Assembly (NCBI GenBank): GCA_016000085.1
Contig: JAECRT010000002.1
Span: 7,636-71,635 of the forward strand
Source: Sphingomonadaceae bacterium
GTDB lineage: Bacteria > Pseudomonadota > Alphaproteobacteria > Sphingomonadales > Sphingomonadaceae
Direction of reading: 5' to 3'
DNA length: 64,000 nt
Part shown: piece by piece, positions 26,238 through 34,811 of the stretch
Layout: the number at the start of each line of letters is the position of its first letter
Numbering within the stretch: position 1 is the stretch's first letter
Made by a program: the position numbers and the translations under genes
Notes under the pieces: model-generated
Database searches by the model: none
Told to the model about the DNA's origin: nothing
Seen by the model: the letters and a program-made list of their open reading frames with translations, nothing else

Positions 26238-27692
26238 TCAGGTCGCCGTGCCGCCGATGGTTAGCCCTTCGAGCAGCAATGTCGGCTGGCCCACACCTGC
26301 GGGCACGCTTTGGCCGCCCTTGCCGCACATGCCGATGCCCTCGTCCAGCGCCCAGTCATTTCCCACGCCCACAACCTTGGTCAGTGCGGTCGGACCATCG
26401 CCGATCAGGGTTGCGCCCTTGATCGGATCGCGCAGCTTGCCATTCTCGACCTTATAAGCCTCGGTGCAGGAGAAGACGAACTTGCCTGACACGATATCGA
26501 CCTGTCCGCCACCAAAACTCTTGGCGAATATGCCCGATCCCATGCGCGACAGCAGTTCCGCCGGATCGTCCTGTCCACCCTTGATGAAGGTGTTGGTCAT
26601 GCGCGGCATCGGCCCATAGGCATAGCTTTCGCGGCGACCATTGCCCGTCGGCTCCACGCCCATGAGCCGGGCGTTGAGGCGATCCTGCATATAGCCGCGC
26701 AAAATGCCGTCCTCGATCAGGATATTTTCCCGCGTGGGCGTGCCTTCATCGTCGATGGACAGAGATCCGCGTCGGCTGGCGATCGCGCCATCGTCGACCA
26801 CAGTAACGCCGGGGGCTGCAACCCGTTCGCCGATGCGGCCGGAAAAGGCGCTGGTGCCCTTGCGATTGAAATCACCCTCCAGCCCGTGACCGATCGCTTC
26901 ATGCACCAGTACGCCGGGCCAGCCGGGGCCGAGCAGCACGGTCATTTCGCCCGCAGGCGCAGCGACCGAGCGCAGGTTGACCTGTGCCTGTGCCAGCGCT
27001 TCGTCGATCGCCCGGTTCCACACCTGCGGCTCCATCACCTGATCGTAGAGATAGCGCCCGCCAATGCCGAAAACGCCGGTTTCGCGGCGGCCATTTTCCT
27101 CCAGAATGATCGACACATTCAGCCGAACCAGCGGCCGACTGTCGGTCGCGGTAAAGCCATCGGCGCGCACGATCTCGATCACCGACCAACTTGCCGCCAG
27201 GTTGACCGACACCTGCGCGACGCGCGGGTCGCGCGCGCGGGCGGCGGCGTCGATCGCGGCGCACAGCGTGACCTTCTCGGCGAAGGGGACGATCTCCAGC
27301 GGGTTGGCGTCGGTATAGAGGTGACGGTTGGTACGCTGCGGCGGCGGGGCGGGCTGGCCCTTCGCCGGATCGAGCAGGCTGAGCGTCTGGGCAGCCCGGC
27401 GGATCGCGGCTTCACTAATGTCGTTGGCATGGGCGAAGCCCGTCATCTCGCCCGACACACCGCGCAGGCCAAAGCCCGCATCGGTGGAATAATCGGCGGT
27501 TTTCAGCCGACCGTCATCAAAGCCGAAAGCCTCGCTCGCCCGGTATTGCAGATATAGCTCGCCATCATCACAGGCCTTGAGCGCTTCGGCCGTCAGGCGG
27601 CGCGCGCCATCAGGGTCGAGCAGTCCCGGCCGATAGAGCAGGCCGCGAGCATCGGTGAAGCCGGGGGTGATTTGGGAAGCGAGATCGGTCAT
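26238..27692 (-). CDS. tldD: Metalloprotease TldD
   Basis: TldD is one half of the TldD/TldE zinc protease that matures modified peptides and supports CcdA turnover. The 484 residues carry the zinc motif HEAIGHGLEGDF and the conserved GTSAFSGRIGERVAAPGVTVVDDG. They also carry TRENILIEDGILRGYMQDRLNARLMG and MPRMTNTFIKGG. The start at 27692 (MTDLASQITPGFTDARG) gives the normal length. The partner tldE (pmbA) is not in the window. It follows the CHCC zinc-finger gene by 50 bases and precedes DUF924. Confidence 0.95.
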   Translation of the reverse strand: MTDLASQITPGFTDARGLLYRPGLLDPDGARRLTAEALKACDDGELYLQYRASEAFGFDDGRLKTADYSTDAGFGLRGVSGEMTGFAHANDISEAAIRRAAQTLSLLDPAKGQPAPPPQRTNRHLYTDANPLEIVPFAEKVTLCAAIDAAARARDPRVAQVSVNLAASWSVIEIVRADGFTATDSRPLVRLNVSIILEENGRRETGVFGIGGRYLYDQVMEPQVWNRAIDEALAQAQVNLRSVAAPAGEMTVLLGPGWPGVLVHEAIGHGLEGDFNRKGTSAFSGRIGERVAAPGVTVVDDGAIASRRGSLSIDDEGTPTRENILIEDGILRGYMQDRLNARLMGVEPTGNGRRESYAYGPMPRMTNTFIKGGQDDPAELLSRMGSGIFAKSFGGGQVDIVSGKFVFSCTEAYKVENGKLRDPIKGATLIGDGPTALTKVVGVGNDWALDEGIGMCGKGGQSVPAGVGQPTLLLEGLTIGGTAT

Positions 27693-27742
27693 GCCGCCGA
27701 TATAGGAGCGGCGCGGCCCATGCCCAATCGAAAAATTGGCCT

Positions 27743-27970
27743 TTAGAGGCTCGCACCCGAAGCGATGTCCGGCTTGCTGGCCAGATCGGGAGCGTCGGCG
27801 ACGCCGCCGATCAGCACGAAGCGGCGGTCGCAATAGCCGCAATCGACATAGCCATGCTCGTCGATTTCCAGAAATACCCGCGGATGGCCGAGTGCAGCGG
27901 GAATATCACCCGATCCGTCACAGGAGACGCGGGCTTTGGAGACTCGGATGGTTTCAGGCGGCTGGTTCAT
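27743..27970 (-). CDS. CHCC zinc-finger protein (NDUFS6-type)
   Basis: The 75-residue protein has zinc ligands Cys17, His29, Cys44 and Cys47 in the pattern C-x11-H-x14-C-x2-C (VSCDGSG, LGHPRVFLEID, DCGYCDRRFVL). This is the zf-CHCC domain of the complex I accessory subunit NDUFS6 and its alphaproteobacterial relatives. The start at ATG 27970 gives the full domain. In mitochondria and some alphaproteobacteria it helps complex I assembly. Its neighbours here give no support for that. Confidence 0.88.
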   Translation of the reverse strand: MNQPPETIRVSKARVSCDGSGDIPAALGHPRVFLEIDEHGYVDCGYCDRRFVLIGGVADAPDLASKPDIASGASL

Positions 27971-28020
27971 GGCGGTCGAATTAGCAGTGGTGACGCTGCG
28001 CCGCAATATGCGGTGGATCG

Positions 28021-28185
28021 CTACATCAGTGGCATGCGTGGCCTTTTGCAGGGGTGCCCGTTGTCTTTCGCGGCCTTTGCGACCGGTTTCCAGTCCGTGC
28101 AATCTTTCGCCGCCATCACCGCGAGCGGCGACAGCATCAGCAGGGCGGGCGCAAGCGTGCCGCCGACAAGGGCTGCGAATGGCAT
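28021..28185 (-). CDS. Possible small secreted protein
   Basis: A 54-residue frame starts at ATG 28185 with a signal-peptide-like N-terminus (MPFAALVGGTLAPALLMLSP, then LAVMAA). The mature part is short and basic, with two cysteines (KDCTDWKPVAKAAKDNGHPCKR). It occupies most of the 300-base gap between the CHCC gene and tRNA-Val. The signal-peptide pattern is the main argument for it. No good ribosome binding site is visible, so it remains tentative. Confidence 0.4.
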   Translation of the reverse strand: MPFAALVGGTLAPALLMLSPLAVMAAKDCTDWKPVAKAAKDNGHPCKRPRMPLM

Positions 28186-28272
28186 GCAATACTAATGCCG
28201 CGTCGATGCTTGCTGTACGATGAACGTTACGCAGCCGGACCGTGATGGGGAATTGGGTGTGCAAGAAAAATA

Positions 28273-28348
28273 TGGTGGGCGATGACGGGCTCGAACCGCC
28301 GACATTCTCGGTGTAAACGAGACGCTCTACCAACTGAGCTAATCGCCC
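28273..28348 (-). tRNA. tRNA-Val (anticodon TAC)
   Basis: The minus strand folds into a complete cloverleaf. The acceptor stem is GGGCGAT/ATCGCCC, the D-arm is AGCTCAGTTGGTAGAGC, and the anticodon stem TCTCG/CGAGA has loop TTTACAC (anticodon TAC). The T-arm contains GGTTCGAGCCC. The discriminator A is followed by an encoded CCA (28273-28275). It is 76 bases with CCA. Confidence 0.95.
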
Positions 28349-28436
28349 CCTTGCGGGATTTCGGCGCTTTTAGGCGTTTTTGACGTCTCGTCAAGCCATG
28401 GTGACGGGCAGGTTCAACCGTTCCACGCATGAATTT

Positions 28437-28485
28437 GACGTCGGTGCTTCATGCAAGGCTTTGGCTTGCTTGAAGCACCGACATC
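28437..28485. repeat. Long inverted repeat after dapD
   Basis: Two 21-base arms (28437-28457 and 28465-28485) pair with two differences (one G-T wobble and one mismatch) around a 7-base loop. It lies 21 bases past the dapD stop on the minus strand and 89 bases before tRNA-Val. No T-run follows on either strand. Confidence 0.8.
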
Positions 28486-28505
28486 AATCCCGATTCTATT
28501 GGGTG

Positions 28506-29342
28506 TCAGTCGCGCAGCAACTCGTTGATGCCGGTCTTGGACCGGGTCTGCGCGTCGACTCGCTTAACGATCACCGCGCAATAGAGGCTGGGGCCGGGGG
28601 TGCCGTCGGGCAGGGGCTTGCCGGGCAACGATCCGGGGACGATCACCGAATAGGGCGGCACTTCGCCGATGAAGATCTCGCCGGTGGCGCGGTCGATGAT
28701 CTTGGTCGACTGGCCGATGAATACGCCCATCGACAGGACTGACCCCTTGCCGATGCTCACGCCTTCGACGACTTCCGACCGTGCGCCAATGAAACAGTCA
28801 TCCTCGATGATGACCGGATCGGCCTGCAACGGTTCCAGCACGCCGCCAATGCCGACGCCGCCCGACAGGTGGACATTCTTGCCGATCTGGGCGCAGCTGC
28901 CCACCGTCACCCAGGCGTCGACCATTGTGCCTTCATCGACGAACGCGCCGATATTGACGAAGCTGGGCATCAGGATCGCATTCTTGGCAATATGCGCACC
29001 GGCGCGGGCGAAGGCGCCTGGCACCGCGCGGAAACCGGCGGCGCGGAACTCGGCTTCACCCCAACCAGCAAACTTGCTGGGCACCTTGTCCCACCAGAAA
29101 CCGCCACCGGGGCCATTTTCGATCAGCGTATTGTCATTCAGGCGGAACGACAGCAGCACTGCCTTCTTGAGCCACTGGTTGACCTGCCAGCCGCCTTCGA
29201 CCGGTTCGGCGACGCGGCCCTTGCCGCTGTCGAGCATCGCCAGCGCCTCGTTCACGGCATCGCGAATCGGCCCTTGCGTGGTCAGGCTGACATTGGCCCG
29301 GTCCTCCCAGGCGGCGTCGATCGTGGCTTGCAGGTTGGTCAT
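28506..29342 (-). CDS. dapD: Tetrahydrodipicolinate N-succinyltransferase (DapD)
   Basis: DapD succinylates tetrahydrodipicolinate in the lysine/diaminopimelate pathway. The 278 residues have the N-terminal helical domain ([17 protein letters not shown]) and a left-handed beta-helix of hexapeptide repeats (about 105-235, [53 protein letters not shown] region). Its start overlaps the stop of the HAD gene by 4 bases. dapA, an earlier step, is in this window at 54404. Confidence 0.96.
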   Translation of the reverse strand: MTNLQATIDAAWEDRANVSLTTQGPIRDAVNEALAMLDSGKGRVAEPVEGGWQVNQWLKKAVLLSFRLNDNTLIENGPGGGFWWDKVPSKFAGWGEAEFRAAGFRAVPGAFARAGAHIAKNAILMPSFVNIGAFVDEGTMVDAWVTVGSCAQIGKNVHLSGGVGIGGVLEPLQADPVIIEDDCFIGARSEVVEGVSIGKGSVLSMGVFIGQSTKIIDRATGEIFIGEVPPYSVIVPGSLPGKPLPDGTPGPSLYCAVIVKRVDAQTRSKTGINELLRD

Positions 29343-30010
29343 GCAGTTTCCCCAAGGATATTGGCCAGAAAAGGCCTCAGATGGTCGGTTTCGAAATCTA
29401 TGAAATCGGGATGATGGTCGTGATTGCCCGCTTCCGAGCCATTATTGACCCAGATGGTCGTCATGCCGATCGCCTTGGCGGGCCGCAGGTTGCGGGCCAT
29501 ATCTTCGAAAAAGGCGGCGCGGGTCGGATCGACATCATGGACGCGGCATAGTTCGGCATAGCCCGACGGATCGGGCTTGGGCACATATTGGCAGGCATGG
29601 ATGTCGTGGATCAGTTCGAACACGCCGGTCAGGCCTAGCCTGTCGAGCACTCGCCCCGCATAGGTCGCATCGCCGTTGGTGAAGATCAGGCGGCGTCCCG
29701 GCAGCGCGGCGATATGGGCGTTGAGTGCTGGATCGACGGCCAGCCGATCCATCGAGATATCATGGACATAGTCGAGAAATGCCCGCGGCTCGATGGCATG
29801 ATGCGCCATCAGCCCCGACAGCGTCGTGCCATGTTCCATGAAATAGCGCTTCTGCACCACGCGCGCCTGCGCCGGGTCGCATCCCAGCAGCCCCTGGATA
29901 TACTCGCCCATCTTCACGTCGATCAACGCGAACAGGTCCGCCTTCGCCGGGTAGAGCGTGTTGTCCAGATCGAAGATCCAGGTGTCGACATGGGCCAGGT
30001 CCGCGCGCAT
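29339..30010 (-). CDS. HAD-family pyrimidine 5'-nucleotidase (SDT1/PPase-like)
   Basis: The 223-residue HAD phosphatase begins with motif [30 protein letters not shown]. It then has [21 protein letters not shown] (motif II) and [11 protein letters not shown] with [22 protein letters not shown] (motifs III and IV). This is the pattern of yeast Sdt1-like pyrimidine 5'-nucleotidases. Substrates are likely UMP/CMP or similar nucleotides. It is coupled to dapD by an ATGA overlap, although its reaction is unrelated to lysine synthesis. Confidence 0.88.
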   Translation of the reverse strand: MRADLAHVDTWIFDLDNTLYPAKADLFALIDVKMGEYIQGLLGCDPAQARVVQKRYFMEHGTTLSGLMAHHAIEPRAFLDYVHDISMDRLAVDPALNAHIAALPGRRLIFTNGDATYAGRVLDRLGLTGVFELIHDIHACQYVPKPDPSGYAELCRVHDVDPTRAAFFEDMARNLRPAKAIGMTTIWVNNGSEAGNHDHHPDFIDFETDHLRPFLANILGETA

Positions 30011-30114
30011 GGCCGCGCCCTAGTGCGATTTGCCGTCAGATGGAACATCTGACGATCGGGAATCGCGGAAATAAAATGTGCGATGCGCGCACGGGGCTAG
30101 GCGCGGTGATTGCG

Positions 30115-30990
30115 TCAGCACGCCGGCGCGGTGCTGTCCTGATAAAAGGCCTGCACTGCATCCCAGCCTTCCTCAGCCGTTTCGACCCAGGTGATGAGAT
30201 TGAGATCGGCCGGGGAAATCACGCCTTCGTCGGCCAGTGCCTCGAAATCGATAACCCGGGTCCAGAAATCCTTGCCATAGAGCAGGATCGGGATCGGCTT
30301 CATCTTGCCGGTTTGGATCAGCGTCAACAGTTCGAACATCTCGTCGAACGTGCCGAACCCGCCGGGGAACACGGCCAGCGCGCGCGCCCGCAACAGGAAG
30401 TGCATCTTGCGCAGCGCGAAATAGTGGAACTGGAAAGACAGTTCGGGCGTGACGAAACGATTGGGCGCCTGTTCATGGGGCAGGACGATGTTCATGCCGA
30501 TCGTGGTCGCCCCGACATCCACTGCCCCGCGATTGGCCGCTTCCATGATCGAAGGGCCACCGCCCGAACAGACGACGAAATGGCGACATCCCGCCTGGTT
30601 CACCGGATATTGCGCCGCGATCCGCGCCAGTTTGCGTGCTTCTTCATAATAGCGCGCCTTGTGGCCCAGATTTTCGGCAATCCGCTTTTGTTGCGGCGTG
30701 GTCGCGGCGTCGATTCGCGCCTGCACCTGATCGGGTTCGGGAATGCGCGCCGACCCGTAGAAAACGAAAGTCGATTCGATATTCGCCTCATCCATCAGCA
30801 ATTGGGGCTTGAGCAGTTCCAACTGGAAGCGGACGGGGCGCAAATCCTCGCGCAACAGGAATTCGGCGTCCTGAAAGGCGAGTCGATAGGCGGCGCTCTG
30901 TGTCTGGGGCGTGCCTGCGTTCTGGCGGGCGTCGTCGGCTTCTTCGCGGGCTGGGCGGAATTTGCGTTCTTCAATTTCTTTTTTTGTCAT
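30115..30990 (-). CDS. LOG-family (TIGR00730) protein, long form
   Basis: The 291-residue Rossmann protein has VFYGSARIPEPDQVQARI, SGGGPSIMEAANRGAVDVG and VFPGGFGTFDEMFELLTLIQTG. It is a second LOG-type enzyme in the window, but of the longer cytosolic clade with an N-terminal helical extension of about 70 residues. The PGGxGTxxE catalytic signature is intact (PGGFGTFDE). It is likely a nucleoside monophosphate phosphoribohydrolase. It stands alone; the HAD gene lies 104 bases downstream on the same strand. Confidence 0.85.
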   Translation of the reverse strand: MTKKEIEERKFRPAREEADDARQNAGTPQTQSAAYRLAFQDAEFLLREDLRPVRFQLELLKPQLLMDEANIESTFVFYGSARIPEPDQVQARIDAATTPQQKRIAENLGHKARYYEEARKLARIAAQYPVNQAGCRHFVVCSGGGPSIMEAANRGAVDVGATTIGMNIVLPHEQAPNRFVTPELSFQFHYFALRKMHFLLRARALAVFPGGFGTFDEMFELLTLIQTGKMKPIPILLYGKDFWTRVIDFEALADEGVISPADLNLITWVETAEEGWDAVQAFYQDSTAPAC

Positions 30991-31055
30991 TCCCGCAATT
31001 TAAGCGCTTGAGATGACATTGCCAAGTCGTCCAGCGCGGTCGGCCATCCCGGCGT

Positions 31056-31730
31056 TCAACGGCAGAAGCCGCCTTTGCCGCCCATGTCGAAATGGAAATG
31101 GTCGCGATGGGCGACGTTATAATCCGGGCTAAGCACCGTGTTGAACCGCTTGCACGCGCTCATATGGACGATTTTGAGGAACTGGCGCGTTTGCTTGTCG
31201 CCGCTCCATCCCTGTTCCACCGTGATTCGCCGCCCGTCGTTCAGGACGAAGGCGGCGACGTCGATCGCATTGCTGTGCGCATGTTCGGATAATTTGCCGC
31301 TGCCCGCGATCGGACGGCAATTATAGGTGCCAAAGGTTTCGATCCGCGCAATCTCCGCGCCCCAGATCACACGGGCGGCAGGCTGCACGCCATAGCGCGT
31401 CCATGCCGCGAAATTGGCTGCGAGCGGACAGGTCATCGCGCCCAGATTGGTCGCGGGTACGCCAATATCGAGCAGTTTGACGCTGCCCCGCGCGCTGCAT
31501 CCACCACCGAAATTCTGGTCGGGCAGGGGCGTGAACGCGACGGATTGCGATTGCAGCTTCGCCAGGCATTGCCGCAATTCCAGCGGCGGCGGGGCGGTCG
31601 GAAGAACAGGCTTGGACGCGGTCGATACCCGTCCGCGCGGCACCAGATCGCTGCTACATGCACTCAGCAGCGTCAGCGCTATCAGCCCTGCGCCCCGCAC
31701 GCCTCTTATGTCCCTCGCCCGGTCCCTCAT
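31056..31730 (-). CDS. Extensin-like lipoprotein with a peptidase-M15-like domain
   Basis: The 224-residue protein has a lipoprotein signal (GLIALTLLSAC, lipobox Cys near residue 25) and a Pro-rich linker (STASKPVLPTAPPPLE). The extensin-like C-terminal domain (PF06904 type) follows. It contains NFGGGCSARGSVKLLDIG, then LSEHAHSNAIDVAAFVLNDG and HRDHFHFD, which place His and Asp like the zinc ligands of M15 D,D-peptidases. Six or so cysteines may form disulfides. A periplasmic cell-wall role is likely. Confidence 0.85.
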   Translation of the reverse strand: MRDRARDIRGVRGAGLIALTLLSACSSDLVPRGRVSTASKPVLPTAPPPLELRQCLAKLQSQSVAFTPLPDQNFGGGCSARGSVKLLDIGVPATNLGAMTCPLAANFAAWTRYGVQPAARVIWGAEIARIETFGTYNCRPIAGSGKLSEHAHSNAIDVAAFVLNDGRRITVEQGWSGDKQTRQFLKIVHMSACKRFNTVLSPDYNVAHRDHFHFDMGGKGGFCR

Positions 31731-31804
31731 GACTCTGGACTATAGCAGGGCCTGTCGCGCGGATGGTTAACGGCGCCTTCGGTTCGTCGCATTTTCAAGG
31801 CGGC

Positions 31805-31890
31805 CTTGACAGGTCCACCGAAATCTCTAGTGCCGCCGACGGGCCACGCGGTCCCAACGCCGCGCAGCTCTCTGTAAGGAGAAGCATGAC
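31805..31890 (+). ncRNA. Candidate serC leader RNA
   Basis: The leader before serC contains a GC-rich hairpin (CGCGG 31847-31851 with CCGCG 31860-31864) and other GC-rich pairing (GGG 31841-31843 with CCC 31853-31855, which is exclusive with it). The AAGGAG ribosome binding site is at 31876-31881. A serC RNA motif is known upstream of serC-serA in alphaproteobacteria, in exactly this place. I could not align the sequence to that model, so the call is by position and lineage. Confidence 0.35.
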
Positions 31891-33051
31891 ATGACTGATT
31901 TTACTGCCGTTGACGCCACCATTGCGCCTGCTGAAAAGCCCGCAACACTCCCGGCGCGTCCCTTTTTCTCTTCCGGTCCCTGTGCCAAGCCTCCCGGCTG
32001 GAGCGCTGCTGCGCTCGCCACGGATTCGCTTGGCCGCTCGCACCGTTCCAAAATCGGCAAGGCTCGCCTCGCCTACAGCATCGACCTGATGCGCGAGTTG
32101 CTGAACCTGCCCGACACGCACCGCATCGGCATCGTTCCCGGTTCCGACACTGGCGCTTTTGAAATGGCGATGTGGACGATGCTGGGCGCCCGTCCGGTCA
32201 CCACCGTTGCCTGGGAAAGCTTCGGCGAAGGCTGGGTGACTGACGCTGCCAAGCAGCTCAAGCTCGACCCGACCGTCATCAAGGCCGACTATGGCCAGTT
32301 GCCGGACCTTTCCACCATCGATTTCGCCACCGATGTGCTGTTCACCTGGAACGGCACCACGTCGGGCGTGCGCGTCCCCAACGCCGACTTCATCCCCGCC
32401 GACCGTGAAGGCCTGACCTTCGCCGACGCGACCAGCGCGGTGTTCGCCTATGACATCGACTGGGCCAAGATCGACGTCGCCACCTTCTCCTGGCAGAAGG
32501 TGCTGGGCGGTGAGGGTGGCCATGGCGTGCTGATCCTCGGCCCCCGCGCCGTCGAGCGCCTCGAAACCTACACACCCGCCTGGCCGCTGCCCAAGGTGTT
32601 CCGTCTGGTGTCCAAGGGCAAGCTGGCCGAAGGCGTGTTCAAGGGCGAGACGATCAACACCCCCTCGATGCTGGCCGTCGAGGATGCGATCTTTGCACTG
32701 GAATGGGGCAAGTCGATCGGTGGCGCTGCTGGCCTGATCGCGCGTAGCGATGCCAATGCCGCCGCGCTCGACAAGATCGTCGCGGACCGCGACTGGCTGG
32801 GCCATCTCGCGCTGGAAGAAGCCTCGCGCTCGAAGACCAGCGTGTGCCTGACCGTGGCCGGTGCCGACGAAGCCTTCATCAAGGCGTTTGCGGCCCTGCT
32901 GGAAAAGGAAGGCGCGGCGCTCGACATCGCTGGTTATCGCGATGCTCCCGCTGGCCTGCGCATCTGGTGCGGCGCGACCGTCGACACCGCCGACATCGAA
33001 GCGCTCGGCCCCTGGCTCGACTGGGCCTACGCCCAGACGAAGGCCGCTTAA
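31891..33051 (+). CDS. serC: Phosphoserine aminotransferase (SerC)
   Basis: SerC makes phosphoserine from 3-phosphohydroxypyruvate. It also acts in pyridoxal phosphate synthesis in some bacteria. The 386 residues are the alphaproteobacterial form, starting RPFFSSGPCAKPPGW. The PLP lysine is in FSWQKVLGGEGGHGVLILGPRA. ATG 31891 follows AAGGAG; a two-codon ATG ACA TGA frame starting at 31886 overlaps the start. serA follows 123 bases on, and the two catalyse consecutive steps. Confidence 0.96.
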   Translation: MTDFTAVDATIAPAEKPATLPARPFFSSGPCAKPPGWSAAALATDSLGRSHRSKIGKARLAYSIDLMRELLNLPDTHRIGIVPGSDTGAFEMAMWTMLGARPVTTVAWESFGEGWVTDAAKQLKLDPTVIKADYGQLPDLSTIDFATDVLFTWNGTTSGVRVPNADFIPADREGLTFADATSAVFAYDIDWAKIDVATFSWQKVLGGEGGHGVLILGPRAVERLETYTPAWPLPKVFRLVSKGKLAEGVFKGETINTPSMLAVEDAIFALEWGKSIGGAAGLIARSDANAAALDKIVADRDWLGHLALEEASRSKTSVCLTVAGADEAFIKAFAALLEKEGAALDIAGYRDAPAGLRIWCGATVDTADIEALGPWLDWAYAQTKAA

Positions 33052-33070
33052 CTTCTTCCCCGAATATATA

Positions 33071-33147
33071 CCGTCATCCCGGCGAGAGCCGGGGTTTCGG
33101 GCCTCCGGGTACGACCTGGCCGCCTGAGATCCTGACGTTTGTCAGGA
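33071..33147. repeat. REP-like palindromic intergenic element
   Basis: It contains CCCGGC-GAGA-GCCGGG (33078-33093) within the CGTCATCCCGGC wording common to dispersed palindromic repeats of alphaproteobacteria. A perfect TCCTGAC-GTTT-GTCAGGA hairpin lies at 33130-33147. It fills the serC-serA gap. Confidence 0.65.
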
Positions 33148-33174
33148 CGACGCATTGTAGAAAGACAATATGTC

Positions 33175-34755
33175 ATGCCTAAAGTCCTTATTTCCGACCA
33201 GATGGACCCCCGCGCAGCTGCGATCTTCCGTGAGCGCGGCGTCGAAGTCGATGTCATCACCGGCAAGACCCCCGAAGAACTGATCGCCATGATCGGCGAA
33301 TATGATGGCCTGGCCATCCGCAGCTCGACCAAGGTGACGAAGGCGGTCCTCGACGCCGCCACCAACCTCAAGGTCATCGGCCGCGCCGGTATCGGCGTCG
33401 ACAATGTCGACATCCCCTATGCCTCGGCCAAGGGCGTGATCGTCATGAACACCCCGTTCGGCAACTCGATCACCACCGCCGAACATGCCATCGCGCTGAT
33501 GTTCGCGCTCGCCCGCCAGCTGCCGGAGGCCGACGTTTCGACCCAGCAGGGCAAGTGGGAAAAGAACCGCTTCATGGGCGTGGAAGTCACCGGCAAGACG
33601 CTGGGCCTGATCGGCGCGGGCAATATCGGGTCGATCGTCGCCAGCCGCGCGCTGGGCCTGCGCATGAAGGTCGTCGCCTTCGATCCGTTCCTGACGCCGG
33701 AGCGCGCCGTAGAAATGGGTGTGGAAAAGGCCGATCTCGACACGCTGCTGGCCAAGGCCGACTTCATCACGCTGCACACGCCGCTGACCGACCAGACCCG
33801 CAACATCCTGAGCAAGGAAAATCTGGCCAAGACCAAGAAGGGCGTCCGCATCGTCAACTGTGCGCGCGGCGGCCTGATCGACGAAGCCGCGCTCAAGGAT
33901 GCGCTGGATTCGGGTCATGTCGCGGGCGCCGCGCTGGACGTGTTCGCCACCGAACCGGCCAAGGAATCGCCCCTGTTCGGCACGCCCAACTTCATCTGCA
34001 CCCCGCATCTGGGCGCATCGACCGACGAAGCGCAGGTCAATGTCGCATTGCAGGTTGCTGACCAGCTGTCCGACTATCTGCTCGATGGCGGCATCACCAA
34101 TGCGCTGAACGTGCCGTCGCTGTCGGCCGAAGAAGCCCCCAAGCTCAAGCCCTATATGGCGCTGGCCGAGCGTCTGGGTTCGCTGGTGGGCCAGTTGGAA
34201 GGCGATTCGATCAAGGGTGTGTCGGTCGAGGTCGAGGGTCATGCCGCCGAACTCAACCAGAAGCCCATCACCGCCGCCGTTCTGGCGGGCCTGATGCGCG
34301 TCTATTCGGACACGGTGAACATGGTCAACGCACCCTTCCTGGCGAAGGAACGCGGCCTGGACGTTCGCGAAGTGCGCCACGATCGCGAAGGTGACTATCA
34401 GACGCTGGTGCGCGTCACCGTCACCACCGAAAATGGCGACAAGTCGGTTGCGGGCACGCTGTTCGGCGCCGCCAGCCCCCGTCTGGTCGAACTGTTCGGG
34501 ATCAAGGTGGAGGCCGATCTGGCCGGCACGATGCTCTATATCGTCAACCAGGATGCGCCCGGCTTCATCGGTCGGCTTGGGTCCACGCTGGGGCAGGCCG
34601 AAGTCAATATCGGCACCTTCCATCTGGGCCGTCGCAATCAGGGCGGTGAAGCCGTGCTGCTGCTTTCGGTCGACGGCACTGTCACCGAGCCGCTGCGCTG
34701 GGAAATCTGCAACCTCACCGGCGTCAAGCAGGTGAAGCTGCTCCGCTTCGCGTAA
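33175..34755 (+). CDS. serA: D-3-phosphoglycerate dehydrogenase (SerA)
   Basis: SerA commits 3-phosphoglycerate to serine synthesis with NAD. The 526 residues are the long type: a catalytic domain, NAD site LGLIGAGNIGSIVASRALG, RGGLIDEAAL and the catalytic-His region PNFICTPHLGAST. They are followed by an ASB intervening domain and an ACT domain (LYIVNQDAPGFIGRLGSTLGQAEVNIGTFHLGR), which binds serine as feedback inhibitor. The start at ATG 33175 (MPKVLISDQMDPRAAAIF) matches the family; an upstream extension runs into the REP element. Confidence 0.97.
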   Translation: MPKVLISDQMDPRAAAIFRERGVEVDVITGKTPEELIAMIGEYDGLAIRSSTKVTKAVLDAATNLKVIGRAGIGVDNVDIPYASAKGVIVMNTPFGNSITTAEHAIALMFALARQLPEADVSTQQGKWEKNRFMGVEVTGKTLGLIGAGNIGSIVASRALGLRMKVVAFDPFLTPERAVEMGVEKADLDTLLAKADFITLHTPLTDQTRNILSKENLAKTKKGVRIVNCARGGLIDEAALKDALDSGHVAGAALDVFATEPAKESPLFGTPNFICTPHLGASTDEAQVNVALQVADQLSDYLLDGGITNALNVPSLSAEEAPKLKPYMALAERLGSLVGQLEGDSIKGVSVEVEGHAAELNQKPITAAVLAGLMRVYSDTVNMVNAPFLAKERGLDVREVRHDREGDYQTLVRVTVTTENGDKSVAGTLFGAASPRLVELFGIKVEADLAGTMLYIVNQDAPGFIGRLGSTLGQAEVNIGTFHLGRRNQGGEAVLLLSVDGTVTEPLRWEICNLTGVKQVKLLRFA

Positions 34756-34770
34756 CGACAGACCGGGTTC

Positions 34771-34810
34771 GGGCTGGCCTTGTGCGTATAATCCGCTAAA
34801 GGGCCAGCCC
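34771..34810 (+). promoter_or_regulatory. Hairpin and -10-like box over the hisZ ribosome binding site
   Basis: GGGCTGGCC (34771-34779) pairs perfectly with GGCCAGCCC (34802-34810), which ends two bases before the hisZ ATG. The only ribosome-binding-like run, AAAGGG (34798-34803), enters the stem. A perfect TATAAT lies in the loop at 34787-34792, but no -35 hexamer fits. Confidence 0.55.
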
Positions 34811-34811
34811 C

